A stretch of 64,000 bases of DNA from positions 1 to 64,000 of the forward strand of contig CAXBNN010000004.1 in the NCBI GenBank assembly GCA_963977135.1, in the 5' to 3' direction. The translations under genes and the position numbers were made by a program. This document shows, piece by piece, positions 16,975 through 24,883 of the stretch. The notes beneath the pieces are model-generated. The model was not told where the DNA came from. It worked only from the letters and a program-made list of their open reading frames with translations, and searched no databases. The stretch is from UBA2040 sp963977135 (GTDB taxonomy: Bacteria > Bacteroidota > Bacteroidia > Flavobacteriales_D > Crocinitomicaceae). Numbering within the stretch: position 1 is the first letter of the stretch; each line of letters starts with the position of its first letter.

Positions 16975-19071
16975 TTAATCTCTTCTTTTTCTTTTCTCTG
17001 GATCTGTAAATCCACCTGTACGTCTTGGACGGTCATCGCCGAAAGATTTTCTCTCTCTACGTTCACCACCAAAGTTGCGGTCACGTCTATCGCTAGATTC
17101 GCCAGCAGGACGCTCTCTTCTTTCGCTTCCAAAAGAACTGCTTCTTTCATCGCTTCCAGATCTTTCTCTTCGCTCGCTTGGAGCGCTTCCACCTTTTCTG
17201 TGACCAGCACCTCCGCGACTTTCGCCGTCACGACTTCCACCACGACTTCCGCCGTCACGTGAACCCCCGCCACCAAAAGTGCCACGACGAGCTCCGCCGC
17301 CACCACTACTTGACTTGAATCCATCACGGTCTGAACCGCCTCTGAATCCACCACCGCCGCTTCCGCCACGAGGTTTGTCACCACGATCATTTTTGGTAAC
17401 TTCAATATTTACTTGTTGACCTTCGAACTCAGCTCCATTTGCTTTGCTCAAGATTGAATCAACATGTGCATCGTCTGCTTCAAAGAATGAAAAAGAAGGT
17501 GTAATGTCTATTCGTCCGATGCTGCTACTATCCAAACTAGTTGAATCACAAATAACACGCAATAATCCGCCTGGATTCAATCCATCACGACGTCCAAGAT
17601 TAACAAAGAATCTAGTTTTACCTTCTTCTTGCTTGTCTCTATCGCGTCCGCCACGTCTTTCACCACGCTCGCCTCGTTCACCACGTTCACCACGTTCTCC
17701 GCGGCCACGTTTATTGAATGCACCTTCGTCATCATCATGACCACCGCGACCAGTAGCGTTCAAATCGCCAGCTTTGTTGTAATAATCGAAGAAACGGTTG
17801 AATTCTGTAGAAACGAATTTCTTAATCAATTCTTCTTTCGATAATTCTTCAAAAGAAGCATATATCTGTGGCAAGAAGCTTTCAATCTCTTTCTCGTTAA
17901 CTTCCGTTTTCAAGATTTTTTCCATCAATTTATTCAATTGAATCGCGCAAATTTCTTCAGGTCCAGGAATCGTTCCTTTCGTGAATTCCATTCGCATTTG
18001 CTTCTCAATCATTCTGATTTTACCGTTTTCACGTGTATTAATCAAAACCAATGATTCACCTTTCTTACCAGCACGAGCTGTACGACCACTTCGGTGCGTA
18101 TAATTCTCGATATCATCAGGAAGGTTATAGTTGATTACGTGTGTAATATCATCGATATCCAAACCACGTGCTGCAACGTCTGTCGCAACTAATATTTGTA
18201 AGTCTTTGCTACGGAAACGATCCATAACTCTGTCTCTCTGTGCCTGTGATAATTCACCGTGCAAAGGTTCAGCGTTATAACCTTGTTTCGCTAATTTCTC
18301 AGCAACAGAAGCTGTTTCGTGACGTGTACGACAGAAAATCAAACCATAAATATCAGGGTTGAAATCGATTAAACGTTTTACAGCACCAAAACGATCTTTC
18401 TCTTTCACACTATAATAGATGTGATCAATGTTTTCGTTACTTTGGTTTTTATGACCGATGGAAACTTCCAAAGGATCTTTCTGATAATTTTGTGAGATAC
18501 GCGCTACTTCTTTCGGCATAGTCGCAGAAAACAACCAAACATTTCTCTCTGGAGGTGTTTCTGATAAAATCGTATCGATATCTTCTTTAAACCCCATGTT
18601 CAACATTTCATCTGCTTCATCTAAGATGACGTACTCAATGTCGTTAAGGTTTATAGCTTTTCTTTTCACTAAATCCATCAAACGTCCTGGAGTAGCCACA
18701 ATAATCTGTGCTCCACGTTTGATATCGGTAATTTGTTTTCTGATATCCGTTCCACCATAAACAGCAACTGTTCTTAATTTGGTGAATTTGGAATAAGACT
18801 CAATGTCTTTAGAAATCTGCAAACATAGTTCGCGTGTAGGACAAATGACCAGCCCCTGCGGGTAATTCAAGTCTTCGTCAATGTTGTTAATTAGTGGCAA
18901 ACCAAATGCTGCCGTTTTCCCTGTACCTGTTTGGGCAAGTCCCACGAAGTCACTATTCTGTCCCAATAAATGTGGAATAGCTTGTTCCTGAATCGGAGTA
19001 GGTGTTGAAAAACCCAGTTCTTCAATCGACTTCAACACCTCACTCTTGAGCCCGAGCTCTTTAAATGTCAT
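16975..19071 (-). CDS. deaD: DEAD-box ATP-dependent RNA helicase with DbpA-type RNA-binding domain and RGG tail
   Basis: A 698-aa helicase. The core (1-365) has the Q motif FSTPTPIQEQAIP, motif I AQTGTGKT (46-53), DEAD (151-154), SAT (182-184) and HRSGRTARAG (326-335). A helical extension follows, then a charged linker with an Arg-Gly-Glu tandem repeat (about 455-475). A DbpA-type RNA-binding domain spans about 486-560 and a Gly/Arg/Ser-rich tail runs to 698. This resembles CsdA/DeaD, which unwinds structured RNA during ribosome assembly and cold adaptation. The 376-base upstream gap fits the long leaders of cold-shock helicases. Long open frames on other strands across 16930-17740 reflect the biased repeat codons and are shadows. 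Confidence 0.96.
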   Translation of the reverse strand: MTFKELGLKSEVLKSIEELGFSTPTPIQEQAIPHLLGQNSDFVGLAQTGTGKTAAFGLPLINNIDEDLNYPQGLVICPTRELCLQISKDIESYSKFTKLRTVAVYGGTDIRKQITDIKRGAQIIVATPGRLMDLVKRKAINLNDIEYVILDEADEMLNMGFKEDIDTILSETPPERNVWLFSATMPKEVARISQNYQKDPLEVSIGHKNQSNENIDHIYYSVKEKDRFGAVKRLIDFNPDIYGLIFCRTRHETASVAEKLAKQGYNAEPLHGELSQAQRDRVMDRFRSKDLQILVATDVAARGLDIDDITHVINYNLPDDIENYTHRSGRTARAGKKGESLVLINTRENGKIRMIEKQMRMEFTKGTIPGPEEICAIQLNKLMEKILKTEVNEKEIESFLPQIYASFEELSKEELIKKFVSTEFNRFFDYYNKAGDLNATGRGGHDDDEGAFNKRGRGERGERGERGERGERRGGRDRDKQEEGKTRFFVNLGRRDGLNPGGLLRVICDSTSLDSSSIGRIDITPSFSFFEADDAHVDSILSKANGAEFEGQQVNIEVTKNDRGDKPRGGSGGGGFRGGSDRDGFKSSSGGGGARRGTFGGGGSRDGGSRGGSRDGESRGGAGHRKGGSAPSERRERSGSDERSSSFGSERRERPAGESSDRRDRNFGGERRERKSFGDDRPRRTGGFTDPEKRKRRD

Positions 19072-19447
19072 TATATGTTTTTAAAATTGGGTGCAAAGAT
19101 ACGTATTTAAAATTGATTGCTCTATTTTGTTTTCCCTATGTACGTTAATTTTATGTTATGATTCTTAAAATCAGTAATTTAAACTATGTTGAAAAGTGTA
19201 TTTTGGTTGTTGATAACTGATTTTATTATCGAATTACTGATTAGGGGATTTCAGATTTAAGCCTTTGGTTCTGATTACAATATCAATAAGAACAGAGAAG
19301 CGAGAATAGAGAGCAAAGACTTATGCCCGAAACCATCTCTATTCTCGGCTCTCGACTCTCTATTCTCGACTCAAATTTCTAACGACGAAATATTCTTGAA
19401 ACTCTTATCTAGATTAATCGTAATTAATAAGAAATACAAGTGTTGTC
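19072..19447. repeat. Intergenic region with GAGAATAGAGAG inverted repeats
   Basis: No gene. A deaD -7 element lies at 19094-19101. CGAGAATAGAGAG (19301-19313) and CTCTCTATTCTCG (19356-19368) are a perfect 13-bp inverted repeat, with further copies (CTCTATTCTCGGCTCTCG, 19337-19354) in the loop. The same words recur at 46622-46680, 50080-50300 and 50848-50945. It may fold as a hairpin in transcripts from either side. Confidence 0.75.
19094..19101 (-). promoter_or_regulatory. -7 promoter element for deaD
   Basis: On the minus strand it reads TATCTTTG, a match to TAnnTTTG, 23 bases upstream of the deaD ATG. No exact -33 TTG at 19-base spacing. If used, the leader would be short. Confidence 0.5.
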
Positions 19448-19987
19448 ATGAAAGTTACCTTTAATTCTCCTTTTATACTTTGGTTTGCGTTTATATCGAT
19501 TGCTTTGTTAGGACTGCAAATGATTGTTGGAGCGCCGCTTCGAATAACTGTTTTGGATGGTGTATTTCATTATAAGAACTGGCAAGATTATGTTTCTATG
19601 ATCGGTTATATTTTCGGGCACAAGGACTTTGCACATTATCTAGGGAATTTTAGTATTATTCTTTTGATAGGTCCAAGCTTAGAAAAATCCTTGGGAACGA
19701 AGACTTTGGCAATATATACATTGGCTACGACTTTGGTAACCGCCATCTTTCATATACTTTTTTGGGATGCAGGTCTTCTAGGTGCAAGCGGAATAGTGTT
19801 TATGATGATAGTTCTAACATCGCTTATTGGTCGCAAAAACAATGAAATTCCATTGACCTTTATTATTGTCTTCATTCTTTTCGTTGGTCAGGAATTTATT
19901 AAAGCTTTTCAGGATGATCAGGTTTCCCAATTTGCTCATATATGCGGCGGAGCAATGGGATTGGTGCTTGGTTATTCACGTAAGTAA
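19448..19987 (+). CDS. Rhomboid-family intramembrane serine protease
   Basis: A 179-aa polytopic protein with about six hydrophobic segments. The rhomboid signatures are present: HYLGN (His63, Asn67) in the second segment, the catalytic motif GASG (Ser114), and AHICGG (His164) in the last, giving the Ser-His dyad. The loop WR motif is not seen. It cleaves transmembrane substrates within the bilayer; the target is unknown. Single gene, divergent from deaD, ending before a terminator at 20094. Confidence 0.9.
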   Translation: MKVTFNSPFILWFAFISIALLGLQMIVGAPLRITVLDGVFHYKNWQDYVSMIGYIFGHKDFAHYLGNFSIILLIGPSLEKSLGTKTLAIYTLATTLVTAIFHILFWDAGLLGASGIVFMMIVLTSLIGRKNNEIPLTFIIVFILFVGQEFIKAFQDDQVSQFAHICGGAMGLVLGYSRK

Positions 19988-20093
19988 TTATTATTTCATT
20001 CAAAATATTCTATAATTTTTTTTTGAAGGATTTTGGATTAGAATACAAAATCCAAGAATACTAGAATAACCTATTACTTATTCTTGTCTTTAA

Positions 20094-20121
20094 ATTTGCG
20101 CATATCGCAAATGTTTTTTTT
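20094..20121 (+). terminator. Rho-independent terminator after the rhomboid gene
   Basis: ATTTGCG-CATAT-CGCAAAT followed by G and eight T. It lies about 107 bases after the rhomboid stop and 82 before the next ATG, so it could also act as an attenuator of the barrel gene. Confidence 0.8.
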
Positions 20122-20202
20122 CCCCTTACGACATTCGATTATGGTCTCCATTAATGCTGCTATACATTTACCGTATTGAATTTATAAACAAAAAAGAACA
20201 TT

Positions 20203-20937
20203 ATGAAAAGCACATTACAAATATCAGCGTTGGTAGTATTCACACTAATAGCTACTGCTTCATTTGCACAATCGTTAAACTTTAGCGGTGGATATACAAG
20301 TACAACAATAAAAGGAGCTGGTTTTGGTACCGAATCTTCTTCACAATCTGGTTCAGGCGGTGGTAGCTCTTATACAGGTTTTACAAAAAATAAAAATTTA
20401 AGTGGGTTTAATGTATCAATTGGATATGAGTTTCGACTAGGTGAACGTTTATCTCTTGAAACCGGATTCAAATATCAAACTAGGGGGACAAGAATGATTT
20501 CGGAATATTCTTATAATGATCCTTTCTCTAGTTATTCCGAGAAAGGCAATTTAAAATATCGCCTGAATTATCTTGACCTTCCAATAGTATTAAATACCGC
20601 AATCCTAACTGGTGATTTTCGATTGTACGCTAGAACTGGAATATATGTAGGATTTCTTACTAGTGGAAAATTTTCAGAAAGACTTGAATATACTTCGTCA
20701 TATGGGGAAAATGGAGTTTCTGAGTATAATGAAGCGTTAGATTTCAGCACGGGTGATGCAGGTGATCGTTTTTCCGGAGGAATTATACTAGGTGTTGGAG
20801 CTGAGTACAAAGGGTTCTTTGTTGAAACTAATTTCATTAAAGGATTCTTTTCTTTTTCCAGTCTTGATGATAAAATATACACCAGAGACTTGACTTTCTC
20901 ACTTGGTTATAAATTGAAGTTTAATAAAGGAAAATAA
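20203..20937 (+). CDS. Outer-membrane beta-barrel protein (porin-family/PorT-like fold)
   Basis: A 244-aa protein with signal peptide 1-22 (ATASFAQ). The mature part alternates hydrophobic and polar residues in amphipathic strands with frequent aromatic ends (FNVSIGYEFRLGERLSLETGFKYQTRG, LNYLDLPIVLN, DFRLYARTGIYVGFLTSG, GGIILGVGAEYKGFFVETNFIKG). It ends with a Tyr/Lys-rich strand (FSLGYKLKFNK). LNYLDLPIVL is typical of the eight-stranded outer-membrane barrel family. A Gly/Ser-rich loop (SSSQSGSGGGSS) lies near residue 48. Function unknown. Followed by a strong terminator. Confidence 0.85.
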   Translation: MKSTLQISALVVFTLIATASFAQSLNFSGGYTSTTIKGAGFGTESSSQSGSGGGSSYTGFTKNKNLSGFNVSIGYEFRLGERLSLETGFKYQTRGTRMISEYSYNDPFSSYSEKGNLKYRLNYLDLPIVLNTAILTGDFRLYARTGIYVGFLTSGKFSERLEYTSSYGENGVSEYNEALDFSTGDAGDRFSGGIILGVGAEYKGFFVETNFIKGFFSFSSLDDKIYTRDLTFSLGYKLKFNKGK

Positions 20938-20965
20938 CTACTACTACTAGTACTATTTTCGATTG

Positions 20966-20999
20966 AATCCCTTGTATCTATGATATAAGGGATTTTTTG
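20966..20999 (+). terminator. Rho-independent terminator
   Basis: A 13-bp stem (20966-20978 with 20982-20994, one G-T pair) around a TAT loop and followed by a T-run. One of the strongest terminators in the window. Confidence 0.93.
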
Positions 21000-21087
21000 T
21001 GACTCAATTTTCTGTAATCATGAATTTAAAGAAGTGAATACTGTCGATTAATCAATTTGCCTTACCTTTCCATCAATTAAAAAGCAC

Positions 21088-21717
21088 ATGGAATTTAACG
21101 ACGATAACATTCTTCGATTTTGGCAATGGTTCGTGAAGAACGAGAACACAATAAAAGAGTGTGTTGAAAATACAAGTTCAAAGAGCAAAGAATACGTTGT
21201 TGAACAAATGAATGAGCACATTCTTGGTCAAGGCGTTTTGACATGGGACATTGGTTTAAATGACTCCAAAGAATGGTTTTTGATGCTTTCGCCAAATGGA
21301 GATTCTGACATGTTAAAAGTCAGCGAACGAATTATTGGAGAAGCGCCTGAACACATGAATTGGCAATTTCACGCTAGTAAGCCGGCAAAAATATGGGATC
21401 GACAATTTATGGTTTACGACGATTACATGGATGAACTATTCATTGATGCTTCAGATTGGCACTTTATTACTTTTGAAGAAGAGGATGGAAAACTTGACCT
21501 CGTAATAGAAGCAAAAAATATTTCACATTTAAACCCAGAGGTAGCGGAAAGCGCTTCGGAGCAATTTGTAATTCAAGAAATAGGAGAGGCTAATTCTATT
21601 ATATATTTTTCTTCGGTTGTAGTTGTTAGTAATTTAGAAAGCGAGGATCAATCTTTAAAATCACCGGTCTCTGAATTGAATGCGTTTGTGAAAGAATACA
21701 TTAATTCTATTTCCTAA
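21088..21717 (+). CDS. Hypothetical cytosolic protein (209 aa)
   Basis: I do not recognise a named family. There is no signal peptide or membrane helix. The N-terminus (NILRFWQWFVKNENTIKECVE) is helical. The middle has alternating strands with LTWDIGLNDSKEWFLMLSPNGD and a Trp-rich segment (EHMNWQFHASKPAKIWDRQF). The composition is acidic. Single gene between terminators; not obviously part of an operon. It resembles small single-domain proteins often seen with toxin or immunity genes, but no partner is present. Confidence 0.75.
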   Translation: MEFNDDNILRFWQWFVKNENTIKECVENTSSKSKEYVVEQMNEHILGQGVLTWDIGLNDSKEWFLMLSPNGDSDMLKVSERIIGEAPEHMNWQFHASKPAKIWDRQFMVYDDYMDELFIDASDWHFITFEEEDGKLDLVIEAKNISHLNPEVAESASEQFVIQEIGEANSIIYFSSVVVVSNLESEDQSLKSPVSELNAFVKEYINSIS

Positions 21718-21925
21718 GTTATTGCAAAACAAGTATTCACATTACTGAATTAGCAGACATTTCATTTTTTTTGCGTACATTGAGAAAAAAATAAGATAGA
21801 ATCTCCATCTTATTGCACTCTATTTATAAAAACGCAACTCCTTTTTTCATTTAGTTGAATTAAAGCATCTGATTTTCAGATATGGCTATAAGCCAAATAT
21901 ATTCACCCATTTAAAATAAACTAAA

Positions 21926-22687
21926 ATGAAAAAGTTACTATTATTTTCAACGGTTCTCATATTGAGTTCAACCGTTTATGCCCAAAGAAACAGTAATTCT
22001 AATTATTGGAATACTTGGGAGTATACTGTTAAAGATGGTATGCACAAAGAATTTGAAAAGGCTGTGGCCAAAAAGACTTCCTTGTACAACAAAACCCCTG
22101 AAACAGCAATTAGGACCTATAGTGTCATCACAGGGCCAAATAGCGGTAATTATCTTCGTGTAGAAGGGAATAAATCTCCGAAAGATTATGATTTGGATAG
22201 ATCCGCTGAAGGAAATTACTGGCTTGAATATGTTTCCAAGTATTTGGTAAAAGAAGCTGGTCAAGTGAGATATGAGTTATTGAAAGAAGGATCATATAAC
22301 CCTAATCCAAACACAGTTAAGTTTAGTAAATACGTTGAACGAACTACTTTTTATGTGAAAGCAGATAGGATTTTGCATTTTAGAAGAGTAATGAGCAGGG
22401 TAGCGAAGGTGGCTGAAAAAAGAGGTTGGGAATCAACACGATCTTTATATCGATTAGTAAATGGCGGAAATCGGAATTCATTTGTTTTGGCAATAGGTTT
22501 CGATTCATACGATAGGGTAGAAAAGCCTGAAACCGAAACTACGTTTAAAGAAGATTACGACGAACTTTTTGGATGGGGCTCGCTTGAAGAAGATTGGAAA
22601 AATTATGACGCCTCTTTAGAAAGTTGGGGAGAGCAAGTGGATATGCTCAAATTAATTCCAGAGATGTCTACAGGTATGATGAAATAA
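21926..22687 (+). CDS. Hypothetical secreted protein with duplicated domain
   Basis: A 253-aa protein with signal peptide 1-19 (SSTVYAQ). Two similar halves can be seen: an early YWNTWEYTVKDGMHKEFEKAVAKKTSLY block and a later TTFYVKADRILHFRRVMSRVAKVAEKRGW block. Each has a strand followed by a helix and then a strand ending in aromatic residues, as in dimeric alpha/beta-barrel (ferredoxin-like) domains. Family not identified. Probably periplasmic. A convergent terminator separates it from the protease gene. Confidence 0.75.
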   Translation: MKKLLLFSTVLILSSTVYAQRNSNSNYWNTWEYTVKDGMHKEFEKAVAKKTSLYNKTPETAIRTYSVITGPNSGNYLRVEGNKSPKDYDLDRSAEGNYWLEYVSKYLVKEAGQVRYELLKEGSYNPNPNTVKFSKYVERTTFYVKADRILHFRRVMSRVAKVAEKRGWESTRSLYRLVNGGNRNSFVLAIGFDSYDRVEKPETETTFKEDYDELFGWGSLEEDWKNYDASLESWGEQVDMLKLIPEMSTGMMK

Positions 22688-22738
22688 ATCTTAATCGTAT
22701 TTATCCTTGTTTAGGGATATACTTGTGAAAATTGAATC

Positions 22739-22771
22739 AAAAAAGCCATTCAAGAAATTGGGTGGCTTTTT
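22739..22771. terminator. Bidirectional terminator
   Basis: AAAAAAGCCA pairs with TGGCTTTTT between convergent genes. Confidence 0.85.
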
Positions 22772-22774
22772 GAT

Positions 22775-23641
22775 TTATTCTGCAATTTCAAACTTTATTC
22801 CATGCTTATTTAAAAGAGACACAATTGTATTTGTATGAACTCCGATTCCTACATTGATAAATTGGTTCTCTTCAACTCTTTTACCGTTTGTTTCAACAAA
22901 ACCTGTAAAACCTAATGGCATGGTTACATTTTTTGATTGAACGGCATAAATATTTCCGTCTAAATCAACTATTGGACCGCCACTTTGCCCTTTTAGGCCG
23001 GGTGAAGAAGTTTCTATATACATTACGTCCATTGTACCATCTTGACTTTTGCCTTCAACGATATTTCTGGTGTAAATTCCTTCAATAGGAAATCTTGGAA
23101 TTGGAAACAGTTCAGGCGGAAATCTAAACTGTTTATTTTGTTCCTCAAACGTTGCGGTAATAGAATGAAAGGGAAAGCCAAGTTTGCATAAACTCGCGCC
23201 TATTTTGATATTGTTGGGGTTTTTTATTTTTGGGAAGTCCGTAAAACCGTTGAATACGGATTTGTCCACTCTAAGAAATGCAATGTCATGGTCATTGTAA
23301 ACGTGGCTTTCCTCAACTTTTATACCATCATTGCCTAACCAAATAAAGAAATTGGTAATCCATTTGGGATTCGGCTTTAAGTTTTTAAATTCTCTTTCCT
23401 TCTGATTTTCATGCAGTTGATTGATAGCTTCAACTTTTGCATTGTACTCATGAATCTCCTTTTGATGCTGAACATAAAGAGAGGAAACGGCCAAGTTATG
23501 CGCCGCTGTGATTATCCAACCATCATTATTCAGAATAATAAAAGTCCCAAGACCTGTGGCTACAGATTTATCATAGAAGCGATAGGATAAAATAAGCGGT
23601 TGAGTGAATTTACTTGCAATTTCGTAGGCAGTTTTGAACAT
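22775..23641 (-). CDS. Trypsin-like (S1) serine protease without signal peptide
   Basis: A 288-aa protein with a complete chymotrypsin-fold triad: His48 in ITAAHNL, Asp119 in NDHDIAFLRV, Ser220 in GLKGQSGGPIVD. The fold is closest to DegP/HtrA-type catalytic domains, but there is no PDZ domain and no recognisable signal peptide or membrane anchor, so it appears cytosolic. An insertion of about 50 residues rich in charged residues (HQKEIHEYNAKVEAINQL) separates His and Asp. It follows the TerB-like gene by 56 bases on the same strand and may be co-transcribed. Confidence 0.88.
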   Translation of the reverse strand: MFKTAYEIASKFTQPLILSYRFYDKSVATGLGTFIILNNDGWIITAAHNLAVSSLYVQHQKEIHEYNAKVEAINQLHENQKEREFKNLKPNPKWITNFFIWLGNDGIKVEESHVYNDHDIAFLRVDKSVFNGFTDFPKIKNPNNIKIGASLCKLGFPFHSITATFEEQNKQFRFPPELFPIPRFPIEGIYTRNIVEGKSQDGTMDVMYIETSSPGLKGQSGGPIVDLDGNIYAVQSKNVTMPLGFTGFVETNGKRVEENQFINVGIGVHTNTIVSLLNKHGIKFEIAE

Positions 23642-23697
23642 AGATTTTTTCGTAGTTTGGTATAGATTTATACTATCAGATCGATTGAATTTACCAA

Positions 23698-24021
23698 TTA
23701 CCTTAGAATATGCTTAAGTCCTCTGATTAGGTTTCCTTCTAGAATGTCCATCTTTCCGTCAATTTGGAACAGTTCTTTCATGTCCTCAAATACTTGATCC
23801 AATTCTGATGAAGAGTAGTTTAAGCGCTCAAACGTATCACAGATTTTATCTATGCTTTGTTTGTCATTGTCTCTCATGAACTCTTTTTCTATTTTCTTAA
23901 GAACATCCATACTTACTTTGGTTGACATTAATTCGACCTCGTCTGTGTTTTCATTAAAGTCAGCGTGCGCGCTCCAAACCAATAAATAAGCCAATAATTC
24001 TTCTTTTGTCCAGCTAGTCAT
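23698..24021 (-). CDS. TerB-like helical protein
   Basis: A 107-aa all-helical protein when started at MTSWTKEELLAYLL (24021); an ATG six codons earlier (24039) is possible. The arrangement AYLLVWSAHADFNENTDEVELM, DVLKKIEKEF and LFQIDGKMDILEGNLIRGLKHIL matches the TerB/DjlA-N fold, with acidic Asp positions at the start and end. TerB-type domains occur in stress and phage-defence loci and may bind metal. Assignment is by pattern, not certain. Adjacent to the trypsin-like protease. Confidence 0.65.
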   Translation of the reverse strand: MTSWTKEELLAYLLVWSAHADFNENTDEVELMSTKVSMDVLKKIEKEFMRDNDKQSIDKICDTFERLNYSSSELDQVFEDMKELFQIDGKMDILEGNLIRGLKHILR

Positions 24022-24113
24022 AATACGCAGTTTATTCAATTTAAGAAGAGTAAGATAATCAATTCTTAAGAAATGTGTGTGTGTTCTAGTTTTAATAAGT
24101 TCTTAAATTGAAA

Positions 24114-24143
24114 AGGCGGCCAAGGAAAAACCCATAACCGCCT
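24114..24143 (-). terminator. Weak terminator after the barrel gene
   Basis: AGGCGG and CCGCCT form a 6-bp stem with an 18-base loop; on the minus strand a TTTT follows. Placed between the OMP gene and the TerB-like gene. Confidence 0.45.
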
Positions 24144-24180
24144 ATCTTATAATTCCTTGTTATTTCTGAAAAAGTTTTTT

Positions 24181-24714
24181 CTATTTCTTTTTAAAACGCA
24201 CGTTATACGTTACGCCAATGCCAAAAGCTTGTAGATCCATGACATCTGTTTCTTCTGTTAAAATCATATCGTAATAAGCAAAGAAATTCCAGTAATCGTA
24301 ATGCAAGCCTATCTGAGGTCTGCCGAAATAACCGCCAGAAGTACCTTCCAAACCGTTCAGGAATGCATAACCCAATTCTAAGCCAGCGAACCAACCTTGA
24401 GATTCTGGATAATAACGAAACATCAAGGCCAATGGAATTGCCGTAACATCAGCGTTAGCATCTTTCCCAAAATAGTTTAAAAGACCCACTTTTACTCCTA
24501 TTCCAGAAGCTTTGGTTTCTAAAAATTGGAGACTAGCATCTATCCCTAAACCCAAAGTGTTGGTATTATAGAAATCCGTTATAGGCATAGCGGTGTTCAA
24601 CCCAATTTTCAACCATGTATTGGTTTCATCTGCTTTCTTAAAGTCCACTTGGGCTTTGCTAAACATACTGCTCGAAACCATCAGCGCAAGCATTATAAAT
24701 TTGAATTTTTTCAT
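24181..24714 (-). CDS. Outer-membrane beta-barrel protein
   Basis: A 177-aa protein with signal peptide 1-21 (SMFSKAQ) and amphipathic strands (NTWLKIGLNTAMPITDFY, GLGIDASLQFLETKASGIGVKVGLLNYF, IPLALMFRYYPESQGWFAGLELGYAFL, GRPQIGLHYDYWNFFAYYDMIL) ending with FGIGVTYNVRFKKK. This is a small eight-stranded barrel. Function unknown. A TACTTTTG (complement of 24719-24726) sits only a few bases before the ATG. Confidence 0.8.
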   Translation of the reverse strand: MKKFKFIMLALMVSSSMFSKAQVDFKKADETNTWLKIGLNTAMPITDFYNTNTLGLGIDASLQFLETKASGIGVKVGLLNYFGKDANADVTAIPLALMFRYYPESQGWFAGLELGYAFLNGLEGTSGGYFGRPQIGLHYDYWNFFAYYDMILTEETDVMDLQAFGIGVTYNVRFKKK

Positions 24715-24883
24715 TCGCCAAAAGTAGTTGGTGAGAACTACAGAAATGTTACATGATTTTTGGAATTGTTACATAAATGCTTGGTGTGTTTTTTCTTTTT
24801 AAACAAAACATGTATAACTTTCTTAAGCAATTGTGTAAGTATTTATGATAGTGTTCTTAAGATTTTCGCACCTTTATAGGAAC

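Noticed and set aside
16933..17740. Long open frames on other strands over the deaD tail (for example 16968-17405, 17444-17740)
   Set aside because: Low-complexity Ala/Val/Glu or Ser/Arg/Pro translations of the RGG codons; the deaD frame explains the DNA.
24719..24726. TACTTTTG promoter element for the barrel gene
   Set aside because: It is too close to the ATG (about 5 bases) unless the mRNA is leaderless; no -33 match.
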